Source of the DNA: Solea solea
Taxonomy: Eukaryota; Chordata; Actinopteri; Pleuronectiformes; Soleidae
Reading direction: 5' to 3'
DNA: 64,000 nucleotides
Assembly: GCF_958295425.1 (NCBI RefSeq)
Contig: NC_081153.1
Span: 19,808,720 to 19,872,719, forward strand
Positions 1 through 11,773 of this stretch are shown piece after piece. The notes beneath the pieces were generated by a model, which searched no databases, was not told the origin of the DNA, and was given only the letters and a program-made list of their open reading frames with translations. Position 1 is the stretch's first letter. Each line of letters opens with the position of its first letter. A program made the position numbers and the translations under genes.

Positions 1-358
1 TTTTAACCCGCAGCACATTCATTTCCAGCACATAGTCGAGTCATGTCACAATAAAGCGAAGCCGTCAACGCGGCGCTTTAAACGGAGGAGCGTCTTACAT
101 TGTTACAGTGAGCGAATACGCTGAGCGACACCATTTATTGGCTCCAACATGATCAGCGAAAGCCTCCTTAAGCCTCTTCTTTGCACGCTCGTCACAAACT
201 TCACTCAGATATGTTGATAAAAAAGACAGCATGTGAGGAATGCTGCCTAATGTCCCCGGCTGTCAGCTCGACCTAATGCGAATACGCTCAAGCCAGTGAT
301 GTCATGGCGTGAAAGTCGGGAAGGGAAAACTGGCGGCACGCGATGGCATTAACTCAGC

Positions 359-388
359 TGTGTGTGTGTGTGTGTGTGTGTGTGCGTG
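359..388. repeat. (TG)n microsatellite
   Basis: About 12 uninterrupted TG units followed by a degenerate TGCGTG. The small open frame across it (a run of VCVCVC) is a product of the repeat. Confidence 0.95.
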
Positions 389-1254
389 CAGGAAGCAGAC
401 ATTGCATGGAAGCGATCTGTCTGATCACAGCTCCCTCAGGTATTTTATTAGCAGTGCAGATGTCTGAGATCATTGCAGATTATGAAGCGTATATGCGAGC
501 TCGTGCAAGACTCTTCACTTGTTGATGTAAGTGTCCTTTAAGTGGATATTAATATGTTTTTGTTTTCTTACGTAACCCTTTCACCGACTTCACTGTTGAT
601 AGTTTGCTTTTAAAAGGCCATAAACTAAAAATGAAAGCTGGAATAGACAACGTTTGAGTTTAAACTTGTTAAAATGATTGCAAATTTAGTATTAATGCCG
701 CTCAAGCCCGTGCTTTCTCTATATTTCTTTTTATCTTGGCCACAACTGTGCTATTCTGTATCCAACAACAAAGAAAATAGCCTTCACTTGTTATCTATTG
801 TGTTTTTTATACAGTGGTGCTTATTATGTCACAACAAAACATCGGCCTGAGGAAAAGTACCAGTGTCCTACTTTACCGGCATTAAGAAAAATAAAAAAAT
901 GCACCTTCTCGGGACACAAAAGCCACTTTAAAGACTGAAAGGTCACTCTTGGCTTTTGAATCAGCTGATTATAGTTATTATATTATTACAGTTGCTATTT
1001 TGTCAAAGACAAAAATGAACTTTGATGAGCAGCTTCCCGGCAACCTTGAACTTCTTGGGAGTTGCTTTAAGACATTCTTTTGAACACTCCTTGCTGTGCT
1101 ATTTAATTAAATGAATAACTGTTACTTTTATAAAAAACAAATGCATTTTGCACACAGATAAATTCCTCGATTGCCCAATCCTGAGCTGATCTACGTGATA
1201 TTCCTCATCTTTAATGACTATGAGGGAAAACACCAGGAAGAAACGTCTTTATAT

Positions 1255-1325
1255 AACAATAATAATAATAATAACAATACAATTTATTTATATAGTGCTT
1301 TTCATGGAAGTCACTTTACATTAAA
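1255..1325 (-). repeat. Retroelement 3' tail fragment with (AAT)n
   Basis: An (AAT)n stretch runs into the phrase TTTATTTATATAGTGCTTTT, which recurs in fish genomes as the 3' end of LINE/SINE copies read on the opposite strand. No coding part is attached. The family assignment is from memory of common fish repeats. Confidence 0.45.
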
Positions 1326-2184
1326 AGCAAAAGAATGAAAAACAAATAAGTTAAAGCCAAGACTTGGTCTCCCCAGGTTTGGTGCTTGGTCCTGGGTGGT
1401 GGTGGTGGTGGCTGTAGCAGGTTGTAATCCGAGGACCGGAGGCCGGGGGATGTTGTGCAAGTCAAGCAGAACAAAAATAGAAACTGTGTATAGACAGAAA
1501 TATGCATAAACATTCCTTTCATCAGATTTTATAAACATTTGTCCGATTCTGTCTGATAAATCTCAGGCACCAGCATGTACAAATGTGGGCTTATTTCATA
1601 GATATCTGAAAATATTACATTGTGAGTGTTATGCAGCGACCATTCATCACATGCACCTCATGACTGTAATATTAGAGTATAGTATTAGAGCAGTGGCCTG
1701 GCAGATCATTTCAAATTGAATTTTTTTTGCTAATCTTCACAAGAACGACAATTCCATCCAGGATTCAGAACCTTTATTCTGAAAAAAACAGGAAGAGATT
1801 CTGTTGCTGGAATTGACAATTAACTGACATATGTTTGAAAAATAGGAATAAAACACTGTGGTTGTGATGGATAACCAGGTTTGGAGCTCATGAATGTGAG
1901 CTTTAGACATTATAAGACACTATCAACAGTCGGTGACACATTTTTGTTACTTTTTTAAATGATATATTTACTAAACTCCTCTTTTTGTTTTGCAAAAAAA
2001 AAAAAAAAATCTGGTTTCTGCCCAATATTCAATAGATTAGAAAAAACTTTCCGACCCCTGTACTACAGTATTATAGTAATATTATTATAGCATTATTGAA
2101 GTGATTAAACATCAGTGGAGTCAATAACAACAAGTCTATCCCTCATGTTGAAACAGATTTCACAAAGTGCTTTACAGTTCAGGA

Positions 2185-2690
2185 TCACATGTAAAGGTAG
2201 TTTATTAAAATAGCAACAATAAGGGCAACAAGCATGATTATAAATGCAGTAAAAGCCACTTTAATAAAATATATATTAATCTTTTTTTTTACATTTCTGA
2301 AATACAAAAGGTGCACACACATACTGCACATATTCTGACAATATACAAACACTTTGTTCTTATACAATATACTGAAATTACTTTCTAGAATACTTCTTTT
2401 AGGGTATAAGTGATTTTTTTCTTCCAGTGGTAAAAATAAAGACATTTCCTTGAACATTGCACAATACTTGGTTTGACAATCTTTTCCCATGTTAGAGCTT
2501 TTATTACCATGTTCATTCAACCCTACGATGAAACATTTGGGTTCCATCACTAGTGACAAAATCTCCTGTGTTATTACTCTCACCTCTTCCCAAAATGTCT
2601 TTATTTTTGGACACGACTATAAACAATGGAACGATGTTCCCTTATCTTCTCCACATCTATTATAGAGGTCAGGAATCTACATATTACATA
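2185..2690 (-). pseudogene. L1-like LINE reverse transcriptase C-terminal relic
   Basis: Read on the minus strand, the frame gives a cysteine/histidine pattern (CGEDKGT, then HCL, a stop, SCPKIKTFWEEV, ILSL, PKCFIVGL). This matches the zinc-binding tail of L1-clade LINE ORF2 proteins, where the usual order is C-x2-CG-x3-GT-x2-HxxW-x-C-x-x-I-x-x-FW. The tryptophan of the HxLW motif is replaced by a stop codon, so the copy is dead. The last ~30 codons before the stop at 2185 are hydrophobic and membrane-like; I take this to be drift in the 3' part rather than a real membrane protein. Known from the family: these proteins copy LINE RNA into the genome. Confidence 0.6.
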
Positions 2691-2699
2691 ATTTTTTCT

Positions 2700-4601
2700 T
2701 CTGTACTGTACACTACATTAAATTATTTACTCTTTATTGTCATAGATTGCATAAACAAAATGAACAAAGTACATTTTTATCATTTTTTATTATCATTCAT
2801 GTAAATGAATTTACTCCAGAATCACTTTGTAACAGCGGGTGTAAATTAAATGCAGTGACTTATTTACGTCATCTGTAAAAGCTGGCAGCCTACGTGAACC
2901 CTGCTTATGTAACGTGAATTGAATTGAATTGGCATCGCAGTAATCATTTTAAATGTTAAAGGTCACTGTTGTTCAACGTGTCATCATTAAGTGTTCATTC
3001 ATACAAGTGGTCTTTGATTTGAAGGCATTCGATCAAATCAAACACCGTCACCTCCTCTTGATTGATTTAGATTATTCCGACAAACCCCAACACACGTTTA
3101 AAGCCCAACCCAAAACATCGTAGCCACAAAAATAAATGCCTCAGCTACTCATCTGTGTCTTAATGTCTTGTTGTAACCGCGCTACATGTCCAGAGGTGTT
3201 TACTGAAAGCAGACTGACAAACATTGTGGGGGGTGTGTGTGGGGGGGAGGGACTGCTCTGACTCGTGCTGTGTCGTGCATCACTAATAATATCTGTGGAT
3301 CTGGATGCACCACAAAGCACATTCTTCCTCCTGAGGTTTGATTTTAAAGAAACTGCTAACTGTGGGTTCTTGCCTCGACTTGATCGACTCCGTATGCGTG
3401 ACTCGCGACTCCCTGGGTTGGACATTGTTATAAAAATGTGGAGGACTGGGATTGAACTTGATTATTCAGAGGGAGTGTTTTGTTGTGAAAAACATTTCGC
3501 CCATGGAAACATTTTTTTTTCTTCTTTTCTTCTCTTCATGACTCAAATGAGAAAATACAGTAGCACTCTCAGTTAAAGTTGGTAACACCGCAGACCTCAA
3601 ACACAACAGAACCTGTCTGCCAGGCATAATAACCTGGCTGGCTTCCTTTGCCTGCAGAGCTGATTAGGAGGAACGTGTGAGAGTGTTCAAGTTCAACCTG
3701 AATAACAAGCAAACAGCAAAACACCAGCAGAGGAAGAAAGAGAGAGAGAGAGAGAGAGAAGGAAGTGTTGTAAATGCTCATTGTTTCTCGTGTTCCAATG
3801 AACCTAATGTTTGAGTCATATCTGTGGGATTTTTGGGACAAAGATTCTTCGAAGGCCTCTCGCTTTGAAGCACTTCCTCCTCCGAACAGGAGTTGTTTTG
3901 ATTGGTCGGGAACTCCGTGTGAGGAGCGGTGAGAAATGTGGCACCAGCTCGGATGCCAAAGTCCTCGGGGCATCCATAGTTCACACAGGTTGTATTCTCA
4001 CTAATTTATTGGTTGACTGGGATTCCAAATCTCAGCGAGGACAGTTGAAATTACGGCTCTCCCACTTTTGTGTGCTTGTGTTACACACCGTAGCGCCATC
4101 ATTTAATAAACTAGGCACCGACGACAGTGGATTTCAATAGAATTGGTGATTGAAGGAGTTTCAACTCGAGGACAAAGATGTTTATGTGCAACTCTGTGGT
4201 GCACAGTTCAAATGACAACAATCTGCCTTTGTTGTCCTATTTTCTCCACCGCTTTCAATCTTTTGGGGAAGAAATTCACCTTCAGATTTTCACTTCTACA
4301 ATTCTGAGTGTCTTGTAGTACTGTAATACACACCTATAGTCAATTTAGTGTGTCTCTGCATTAACCTGTGCATGTTTTTGGACCGTGGGAGGAAAACTGG
4401 AGAACCATGAAAAAGCCTTTAGTGGAAAACCAGTGTTGAAAGTTCATGGCTACTGACCCGGAGTGCTCGACCATCTTTAAGAATGATGGCTGTTCTTCCA
4501 TCGGCACGGACATGGCTTCACAGCTTGTGTTCACCGGCTCCGTTGGAAACAAATGCACATGGCCAGGAGAGGGGAAGGGAGGGGGGAGCAACAGTCTGTG
4601 C
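2700..4601. other. Non-coding; no gene recognised
   Basis: Contains a G-rich run near 3.24 kb, a (GA)n tract near 3.75 kb and a short fragment at about 4,368-4,412 resembling the GGACYGTGGGAGGAAA core of the SINEs listed elsewhere. Overlapping open frames on both strands near 3.6-4.0 kb have no recognisable domain or splice structure. Confidence 0.55.
3738..3760. repeat. (GA)n microsatellite
   Basis: About 11 GA units, slightly interrupted at the ends. Confidence 0.9.
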
Positions 4602-5068
4602 GTTTACATGCACAATTTAATAGAGCTAAGGCCGTAGTCTGACTAAGACAGACAATCGGACAACTTGCCCAGTGATTTATGGGCAGTGTACATCTGACTT
4701 AAACCGCCGTAGGTGGCGCCGTATGTTGAATTTCCTGTTGACCTTTACGTCACAGACAAACAAGCGTATGGATGGATCGTGCTGTGGTTCTATATGTATC
4801 GTACCTGCTGTGCATGTTCATCTCGTCTCTTTGTCAGTCCAAAAGTGGGTCTTCTCCGTAGCCTTCGCTCTCACCGATACCATCGTGTTGTCTGTTCTTT
4901 TCCGGGGCAACAGTAACTGCAGTCTCCTACGTCCGGGTCAAAGACCGGGGAGGAAATTTAGGAGGTCGGTAGTAATTTAGGGATAATCAGGCTTTTGAAT
5001 CGCATTATACAGGTATGTTAGTCCGGCAAAGACTAGCTCGATTAAAACTTTTAACAAGCATGTAAACA
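4602..5068. mobile_element. Non-autonomous inverted-repeat element (MITE-like), ~467 bp
   Basis: The left end begins GTTTACATGC and continues to AATAGAGCTA. The right end, read on the other strand, begins GTTTACATGC and continues through TTTTAATCGAGCTA. The outer 10 bases match exactly and the inner parts imperfectly. The interior has only short, unconvincing open frames, so it would need a transposase from elsewhere. A related copy lies near 18.07 kb (shared GTTTACATG end and GTATGTTAGTCCG interior). I could not see a clear target-site duplication, and the superfamily is unresolved. Confidence 0.6.
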
Positions 5069-5286
5069 CACTGAGTGGGGATAAAACGGGATAGACACAA
5101 GGGGAAGTTCCATAGACTTGCAAAGTTCTGCTTTAAGCAAAGTCGTCTCCAGAGTTCATAGAGAATGATCCAATAAATACTGAAAATATTTAAATAAATA
5201 AATTGAAATAATTGAAAGGCAACAGCAATCAATCGTGCAGCCAAGAAATGAAGACGACCACTGAACGCATTACGTCAAACTTTGAC

Positions 5287-5360
5287 GCAGCAGAAGACAA
5301 ACACCAGGTGCCACTCCTGCTCGGTCTCCTGTGTACCTAATAAAGTGGCCAGTGGGTGTA
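5287..5360 (+). mobile_element. Internally deleted Tc1/mariner fragment with one terminal repeat
   Basis: It ends in CTAATAAAGTGGCCAGTG followed by GGTGTA, the terminal inverted repeat of a widespread fish Tc1-like family. Upstream is GCAGCAGAAGAC and CCAGGTGCCACTCCTG, which is from the middle of the transposase gene in that family. The transposon has therefore lost sequence between mid-transposase and its end. The relic at 39.2-39.6 kb carries a very similar junction. Confidence 0.75.
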
Positions 5361-6402
5361 CTGTATATTCAAGGCTTCGAAATGGTTGTTTACAAACGGG
5401 ATTGTGCTGGAATTGTTCTACGCCGTCACCGCGAGTAGAGGCTTTTATGCAAGAGCCGGTATCTGTATTTAAAATAATTAATCTAAGTTTGTGAAGATTA
5501 CAAGGCCGTGACACACAAGCGGGTGCAAACCACAGATTTGTTTATAACAACTAAGGATACATTATGCTTCATGCTAAACACAGAGCGTGTTGTCTGCAGG
5601 TAGTCAGCAGGAGCGAGCACACCCAGAGCATAGCAACTCCCATTATATGGTAAACAAGACATCAAACACATGGAACGCTTGACCTTGTTTTACCTATCTA
5701 AATTAGAATTGCATAACCACATTTCCTCGGGCCTCCTTCACTCACTGATGAGAAAAGTCGATATGCGCGCTTGTTTGTTAATTCGGGTTAAGTATTTTCA
5801 TAACATTTTTTTTTATTCAGAGACAAATGGCCAAGACGTTTGACATACTTTGGAAATTGTCCTGGATCCTCGTCCAAAACACTTGATTGCAGATTAAAAG
5901 TCCATCACACCAGCGTGGGCTGTTTCACCTTCAGATCCCGGTTGGATGTATGTGGACGCGTTAAAGTAAGGATGCAAAGCAAAGAGCATTCATTCATTTT
6001 CCACGCTGATGTCATGGAAAACCTATAGTGGGAGAAAAGTCATTGTCAGTTCGTGAGACAAACGCGTCTCATCAACATGTCATCGACTCTGACACGTCAA
6101 AGAAGAAGCGGTGATTCCCGCGACGCACACAAAGAGGGTCGGCGTTTTTTTATGTCATGTAATGAGCACTTTGGCTTTTGTCCTCACACATTCCAAGCGC
6201 TGTGTTGCGGTGAATAACTGAATATCATCGGCGTTATTCATTAGTGGAGCTTTTTATGAGGCGGCGCAGAGAGCCTCAGGCCCTCAGTCAGTGTGGCTCT
6301 TATCTGCAGCGCTGCAGGAGCCACTCTGTGGTTCCTGTTATTGCGATCCCTCAGTGTGCAGGCAGATACTTGTGCACCCATTTCTGCCGAAGCCAGTCTC
6401 TT

Positions 6403-6403
<1 letters not shown>

Positions 6404-6432
<29 letters not shown>
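6404..6432. repeat. (TC)n microsatellite
   Basis: About 13 TC units, with one variant TTTG at the left edge. Confidence 0.95.
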
Positions 6433-6433
<1 letters not shown>

Positions 6434-6688
6434 CCTTTTCCACTCACAGTCCAGATTGTACAAACTTCACCGGCAGAAGACAAGGATTGTTTGTTATTGT
6501 AATACCAGTCCACAGTGGCTTGAGCGTGTGTTGTTTTGACTCGGAGAACAATCAAGTGTTGCAATAAAACAGGCTCCTCCCATCTAACTCCTTTCCCCTG
6601 AAATGTTTGTTTACAGCACAGACTCGGCATCATCCTCATTCTTTACACTCACTGGGAGCGAGGAAACACCTCTACCTTTAATATTTGA

Positions 6689-6708
6689 TATATATATATA
6701 TATATATA
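6689..6708. repeat. (TA)n microsatellite
   Basis: Ten TA units followed by AAAAAA. Confidence 0.9.
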
Positions 6709-7648
6709 AAAAACAAAGCAGGAATTTCCTGTCGTGCAGACGGCTGTCACCAGCAGTTAATTACATAAAGGTACAGTATGTCATGTACAAATGGAATGGA
6801 AGGAATCATAAAACTACAATTTATAATTTGTAAGTTTGTGCCCGACTTCATGCCAACAAGTTCTCCATGCAGCAGGTCACGTTTAAGACGCGGAAACTAC
6901 ACTTGTGCAACACTCCCAAAGATTAATTTATCGTAGACTCAATTACCGAAAGTCAATTATATAGTCAAGTCACGGCATATTTCTTTTTCTTTTTTTTCAA
7001 AGTAACCCAATGTCATGAGTTCCAAATTTGCCTTGAGGGGCTTTCACTGAATTAAAAAACATCTTTACACTCAGACGCTTGCTAAAAGCACGTTGCTCGG
7101 ATTAATCTGACGACCTGCAGGTGTGAATAATTAAATACCGTATGAAGGGTGTATAACATTGGACTGACACGCAATTTCTCACATCAATCGGTACGGAACA
7201 AAGACGTCACTTTAATCATGTTGCAGCATTATATTCGTTATGAGGAAAAGGGAAACTAAAATATATCAGAGAAAATAGGTTGTGGCACAGATCTTCACAT
7301 GCTTCTTCAGTGAAACGACATGAATTGTGACACAACTGTCTGGCGGCTGTTTGCTGGCCTTTTCTGCTGTTTCTTCTCTTTCTTCTTAGTAGTGGTAGAG
7401 TAATAAAAGAGTGTTAAAATTCCCTCAACTTCCAATGGGATATTTACACCTGTCGCAAGCTCCCCCCTGACCTTACCGTACCATTTTATGCTACTACCTC
7501 AAGGGAAGAGTGCCAAAAAATGGAACAGTTGGGGCGAGGTTACTTTTGTACTATTCCTAATGGAAATGCAAAAAAAATATCTATCATGCTGTACCAAACT
7601 GAACCGTTCCACTCAATGGAAACACAGCTTTAGAGTGTCAAAAATAAC

Positions 7649-7723
7649 CCAATCAGTGGGGAGCAATGGGAGTTTGGTACCTCTGAGTAAGGTACCCAAG
7701 TTCCATTGCTCCCCATTGATTGG
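7649..7723. repeat. Long hairpin: 34-bp arms, 7-nt loop
   Basis: The left arm (7649-7682) begins CCAATCAGTGGGGAGCAATG and ends GGTACCT. The right arm (7690-7723), read on the other strand, begins CCAATCAATGGGGAGCAATG and ends GGTACCT. Only about five positions differ, and the loop is CTGAGTA. It could be the core of a palindromic MITE or a precursor-like RNA hairpin; no gene is attached. Confidence 0.85.
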
Positions 7724-8328
7724 CCCAACCTGTCGAGATTAAGGCCACAAAGATAAATGTATGCTTTTTCAGTTTTTCCAGTTGCAAACCATTTAAACAT
7801 CGAAGCATTCAGGTATCAAAGGGTTAGAGTATCAACACATTTACATTTCAGAACATTCAAAGCTGAGCCTTAAAGAATGAGGGCCTTGCTAAGAGAGGTG
7901 ACCAGAAACCTGATGGAGAAGCTGGAGAGGACACGACCACACAGAAGCCCGTCCTCACTGAACGACACCGAAAGCAACTAAAGTGGCCGGACGAGTTATT
8001 CTGAATGAAAAACCCCCGAATCTTGATTTGAATATTAATCCTGTGTGAGCAAATCGCCCAGACAAAAACAAACCAAAAACACGTCTGATGTTCCGTGGCC
8101 TTTGTTCGTTCAAACTTATCGGAAAGTTGAGAATGAACAACAGGAAGTCGGGGTGTGTGTTCACGGACCAGGTAGATGACAGATGTTAATGACTCTTTTT
8201 GTGAAGCAGATGAGACACAAAAGCTGTGAGTCAAAGACAAACCGGCTAAAATGGAAAAGCACTTTTCAGTTTTCCTCTCGAGACTTTCCATCTCTTTCTT
8301 TGAAATCAGGAACTGACAAGGAAAGATA

Positions 8329-8329
8329 T

Positions 8330-8369
<40 letters not shown>
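8329..8369. repeat. (TG)n microsatellite
   Basis: About 20 TG units with one TTTG interruption near the left end. Confidence 0.95.
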
Positions 8370-8371
<2 letters not shown>

Positions 8372-8542
8372 GGTTGGTAGCTGTGTGTTAAGTAAAAGGT
8401 GGAAAGTCTCTCTTGTCCTTGTTCAAAAGGGCAGAGAACAAAACAGGAAACCATCACCTTGTTTTGGCTCACGGCCGCTACAAGTGTTTGGAATTTTGAG
8501 GAGGTGAATTCACATATTATGTTCATGTCTGTGTTCAGGTCA

Positions 8543-8575
8543 GCACACGCACACACACACGCACACACACACACA
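8543..8575. repeat. (CA)n microsatellite
   Basis: A CA-rich run interrupted by two CACG units, about 170 bp from the TG tract and of opposite sense. The two tracts could in principle pair. Confidence 0.95.
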
Positions 8576-9602
8576 GTGGATGGAATGTCTGGCATCCCTC
8601 GATAAGCAGGGACATGAAGACTGTGATCCCCCTGTGGATGTTATGAGCAGCGACTGCTGAATAGACTAAATACGTGATGGATCGGTGACCTTGGTCGGAT
8701 CTGGACCCGCGTTCACTTGTCGGCCAAAGTGCTGTTGATACATGCGTCGTAATGATTTTGGCTAACAAAAAGCACTGTGACCTCTTTAATGCTCTGTAAA
8801 CTTTACACAGTGGCTACAGTGTTATCTGTCATGTTTTTTTTTTGTTTTTTTTTTAAACATTGTTACAGCATCGCTTCTCAGAAAGCGTCTTATCGTCTCC
8901 AACAAAAAGGCACAATAACAGAAAAAGGTCTCGCGCTGCACTGTAAAGCAAGATCTGTGGGTAGGGAGGTGTGTTGCGTCTAAAGGCAGCATTTTCCAGG
9001 AAGGTGACTGACTCTCTTTTAACCTGGCTAGATCACCACGGCAACTTATGCTGGTTCAGACCAGGTTATGTTCAGAGTTTCAGCTTGAAATAAACTACAA
9101 AAAGAAATGCACTTTCACTCTTTCAGCCTCTTTGGACATCGTTTCTCCATTTTTGCGAGATCCACTGGCTTTTCTGACAATAGACTTTATGTGTGATATA
9201 CTCACTCACATCACATACTATACGTATTACCTTTGCCACAGGAATCTACATGCATCAGATGGTGATGCAGAGAATCTTTTTACATCTCTATTTTGTATGT
9301 AGACGCACAGGTTGATTAATTGTTTTTGGGAATGAGCTTTTGCCTATTTTGAGATTCACAAAGAGTTCTTTATGCGCAGACCTCTGCATTTAACCCTTCC
9401 CTTTTACATACCAGTAGTAAACACACACACAAGCCGGGCACAGGAGCAGTGGCAGGAGCACTTATATGTGTCTCAGGAGCAATGGGGATTGGGCTCCTCA
9501 ACTCTTGAACTGTGATCCTCCTTTCCCTTATCTTGACATGTTTCTATAACTTCCTCAGAAGACTCTTGTGATGTTACATGTGACGTGTCTTGGTTCTCCT
9601 CT

Positions 9603-9710
9603 TGGATCACCACCTTGACGTGGTGGAGGGCCTTGTGTGAGAGATGTCGTCTGGAGCTGCAGCTCCTGGTACGGTCATCCATGGTGGCACGGTTGAAGGG
9701 GGCCAAAGAC
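9603..9710 (+). mobile_element. Retroelement 5' region fragment
   Basis: The phrase TGGATCACCACCTTGACGTG followed by GTGGAGGGCCTTGTGTG, then a region resembling GCTCCTGGTACGGTCATCCA, matches from memory a widely repeated vertebrate retroelement leader that begins with a similar ATCACCACCTTGACGTGGTGG phrase. It is short, with no intact coding sequence. The exact family is not certain. Confidence 0.5.
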
Positions 9711-10029
9711 TAAATGAGAGCCAAAGAAGACCCTCAGCGGTGGAGTGGGTGGATGATGGTGTCTGAGGAGTTCCTCAAAGGTCACAAAGGTGGAAAAAGG
9801 CTGCAGCAGAGGGGCCTCCATTTGTCTTGGTTTCCATGACATTGGATCCTGGCCTTCTCTTTGGCTGCACAGGTGTTCTCCTGAAAGACCGTTTCCCACC
9901 TACACGCACACTCAGGTCTTATACAGACCTTGTCCTGCACAGCCACCCGAAGACCCACAAATGACCAGACCAACCAACAGTAGGACAATCATTCTCATTT
10001 CGAGTGATCCCTGATGATGATGACGTGTC

Positions 10030-10300
10030 TTGCTTCCTGTTTTATACAGGTTTGTCAGTAGGGGATGACTCCATAAAATAAGAATATAAGATCCCTCATC
10101 CCGGTTGATGGTTCTCGGGGCCCCGTTTCCGGATCTCAATGGCCTTCCTGATCCAGCAGAGGTGTTTGATACTTTCAGAGAGGATGACTTTGGCCTTTTC
10201 CCAGTCCATGATGTGTTTTTCCATTTTGCAGTGGTCGGATGTGGCTGATGTCAAGTTTTCTAGTTCTTCTTTTTCTTTTGTTTTCATGTTCTGAGGAAGA
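10030..10300 (-). pseudogene. GIY-YIG-type retroelement C-terminal relic (probably Penelope-like)
   Basis: Minus-strand frames read HIMDWEKAKVI, then IRKAIEIRKRGP, and after a one-frame slip RTINRDEGSYIL. This order (H-x-MDWE-x-AKV, IREAIxIRKRGP, MNRDEGxYxLS) is typical of fish retroelement proteins whose tail carries a GIY-YIG endonuclease, as in Penelope-like elements. The frame break just after KRGP, at about 10,120, and the absence of a continuous upstream frame show it is a broken copy. The clade is an inference. Confidence 0.65.
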
Positions 10301-11252
10301 CCACAGGAAGTGGCCGAAAAGTAATAAAAAAAACTTATTTTTCTGTCTGACTGAAGGAAAATTGAGCTCAAGTACTTCCTGTTTCAAAGTAAAAGCACTC
10401 TAGCGTTTCAGTTCCCTGAATCCATGAATTGTCTTATCAGCAAAGATTAAAGTAAAGAGTTTGACTGTTTCAAGTTTAAAGTTACTTGGTTGTTGCTCTC
10501 CTGCACCTTCTCAGGCTTCAGATTGTTGGCATCCACGTGCAGTTTGTTTATTTCAGGGACTGACTACCACTGAGGTTCACTGGCATCCTCCACACCCTGA
10601 CAACAGCTCCTAAACAAAGTGACACCCATTCTTCTGTGTTGATGTGAGTGAACCTCCCCGGTGGAAACAAAGTTTTTTTTGTTTTTTTGCCCTATGCCCT
10701 CTTAATAAACAATCTCAGGAGCGATGCCTCTCCTGATATTAAAGCATTTTGATGCTTCCTGTTATTGTAGGAAAACAGTTTGGTTACATCAAGGTCAAAA
10801 TGACAAAGAAAAAATCAGACGTCTGGCCTGGAGCTGATTCTTTTCAACCTTAAACCATCAATCTGTCAATATTCATTAGTACATTTTTGTTGCCTACCAG
10901 AACTGTCTGGTCTCCCTCCAGTCTTGAACAATCACTCTGCTGGGATCCAGTTCTCCAGACTTGGTCCAACAAAGGTCTGATTTCTATCACTGACCTTTAT
11001 TTTGAAGGTGTTTTTTCCTCGTTTGCAGGTTCGGCAGCCAAATGTAACACTGCCAGTGTTCTCCTGTTCTGCTTCACCTACGTGAGTCACGTTGGACAAA
11101 ATGACCTTCTTTGGAAAGCTTTTCCAAAAAGATTTTTCTTTAAATTGTAAGACACAGGGTAACCCTGTTAGTCTCACAGGAAAAAAGTGAACCTGAAAAC
11201 ATGGCAGGACCAACAAAGCAGCTTCAAGCCTAAAAACTGATGTCTAGTTTAA
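10301..11252. other. Non-coding; no gene recognised
   Basis: No recognisable exon, RNA gene or well-defined repeat seen. Opposed open frames of about 90 codons near 10.9-11.2 kb have no known domain. Confidence 0.5.
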
Positions 11253-11773
11253 CCCTTTAACACCTAACCCTCAAAATGTCCGTCTTGACTTTTCATTTTT
11301 GCTAATTTTAACCAAAAAAAAGGACAGAACAATGTCCTGTAACTAAGTGCTTTTGTTAATTTTTCCAGAACTTCCAATTTATTTACAATTTACTGCATGT
11401 TAGACTAACAATGAATAAAAAACAAAACATTTCATTTAGAAAAAAAACACTGCAGTTCTACAAAAACAGATTTTGCATGTTAAATTAGAATTTTGAACAG
11501 TATAAAGTTCTCAATGTCCAAAACAGGCCAAAAATGCCAATTATGCACAGGCGTTTTTCCAACTCTCTCCACTCTGGCGACAAAGACGCTGATTCTGCAG
11601 CTTCCTGCAACAGCGGGAGTGAAATTACCGTAATAACCACACGTTGGCTTTAATGTGCAACTTCTCAGCTTTTAGTCGGCAATTTTCTGATTGCACAAAC
11701 TGTCGTGTAATTACTGCAATGCAAAGTGCGCTTGCACAAACGTGTCGTTGGTGTTACGCTCGGTGTTAAAGGG
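11253..11773. mobile_element. piggyBac-type MITE, 521 bp, with TTAA target duplications
   Basis: The element is bounded by TTAA on both sides (11249-11252 and 11774-11777). Directly inside are perfect 12-bp inverted ends: CCCTTTAACACC at the left and GGTGTTAAAGGG at the right. TTAA duplication with CCYTT-type ends is the hallmark of piggyBac transposition. The interior has no transposase frame, so this is a non-autonomous derivative. Confidence 0.8.

Larger units (their letters stand above)
1..2184. other. Non-coding, AT-rich; no gene recognised
   Basis: No open frame here looks like an exon; the short frames are low-complexity or lack any familiar domain. It contains a (TG)n tract, an (AAT)n-rich repeat tail near 1.26 kb, a short (GGT)n run near 1.40 kb and an A-run near 1.99 kb. 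I see no other structure. Confidence 0.6.
5361..7648. other. Non-coding; no gene recognised
   Basis: Holds a (TC)n tract and a (TA)n tract. Open frames across 6.24-6.64 kb on both strands are driven by the CT repeat (RERERE or SLSLSL) and are not credible genes. Confidence 0.55.
7724..9602. other. Non-coding; no gene recognised
   Basis: Contains (TG)n and (CA)n tracts. A 144-codon minus-strand frame at 7,857-8,291 has no recognisable domain, no splice context and biased composition, so I do not call it. Confidence 0.5.

Noticed and set aside
2185..2280. Membrane-anchor-like tail of a small protein
   Set aside because: It is the drifted 3' part of an L1-like relic that has an in-frame stop upstream.
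6241..6639. 132-codon minus-strand frame
   Set aside because: It is produced by the CT microsatellite (RERERERE) and has no domain.
7857..8291. 144-codon minus-strand frame
   Set aside because: No recognisable motif; composition is like the surrounding non-coding DNA.
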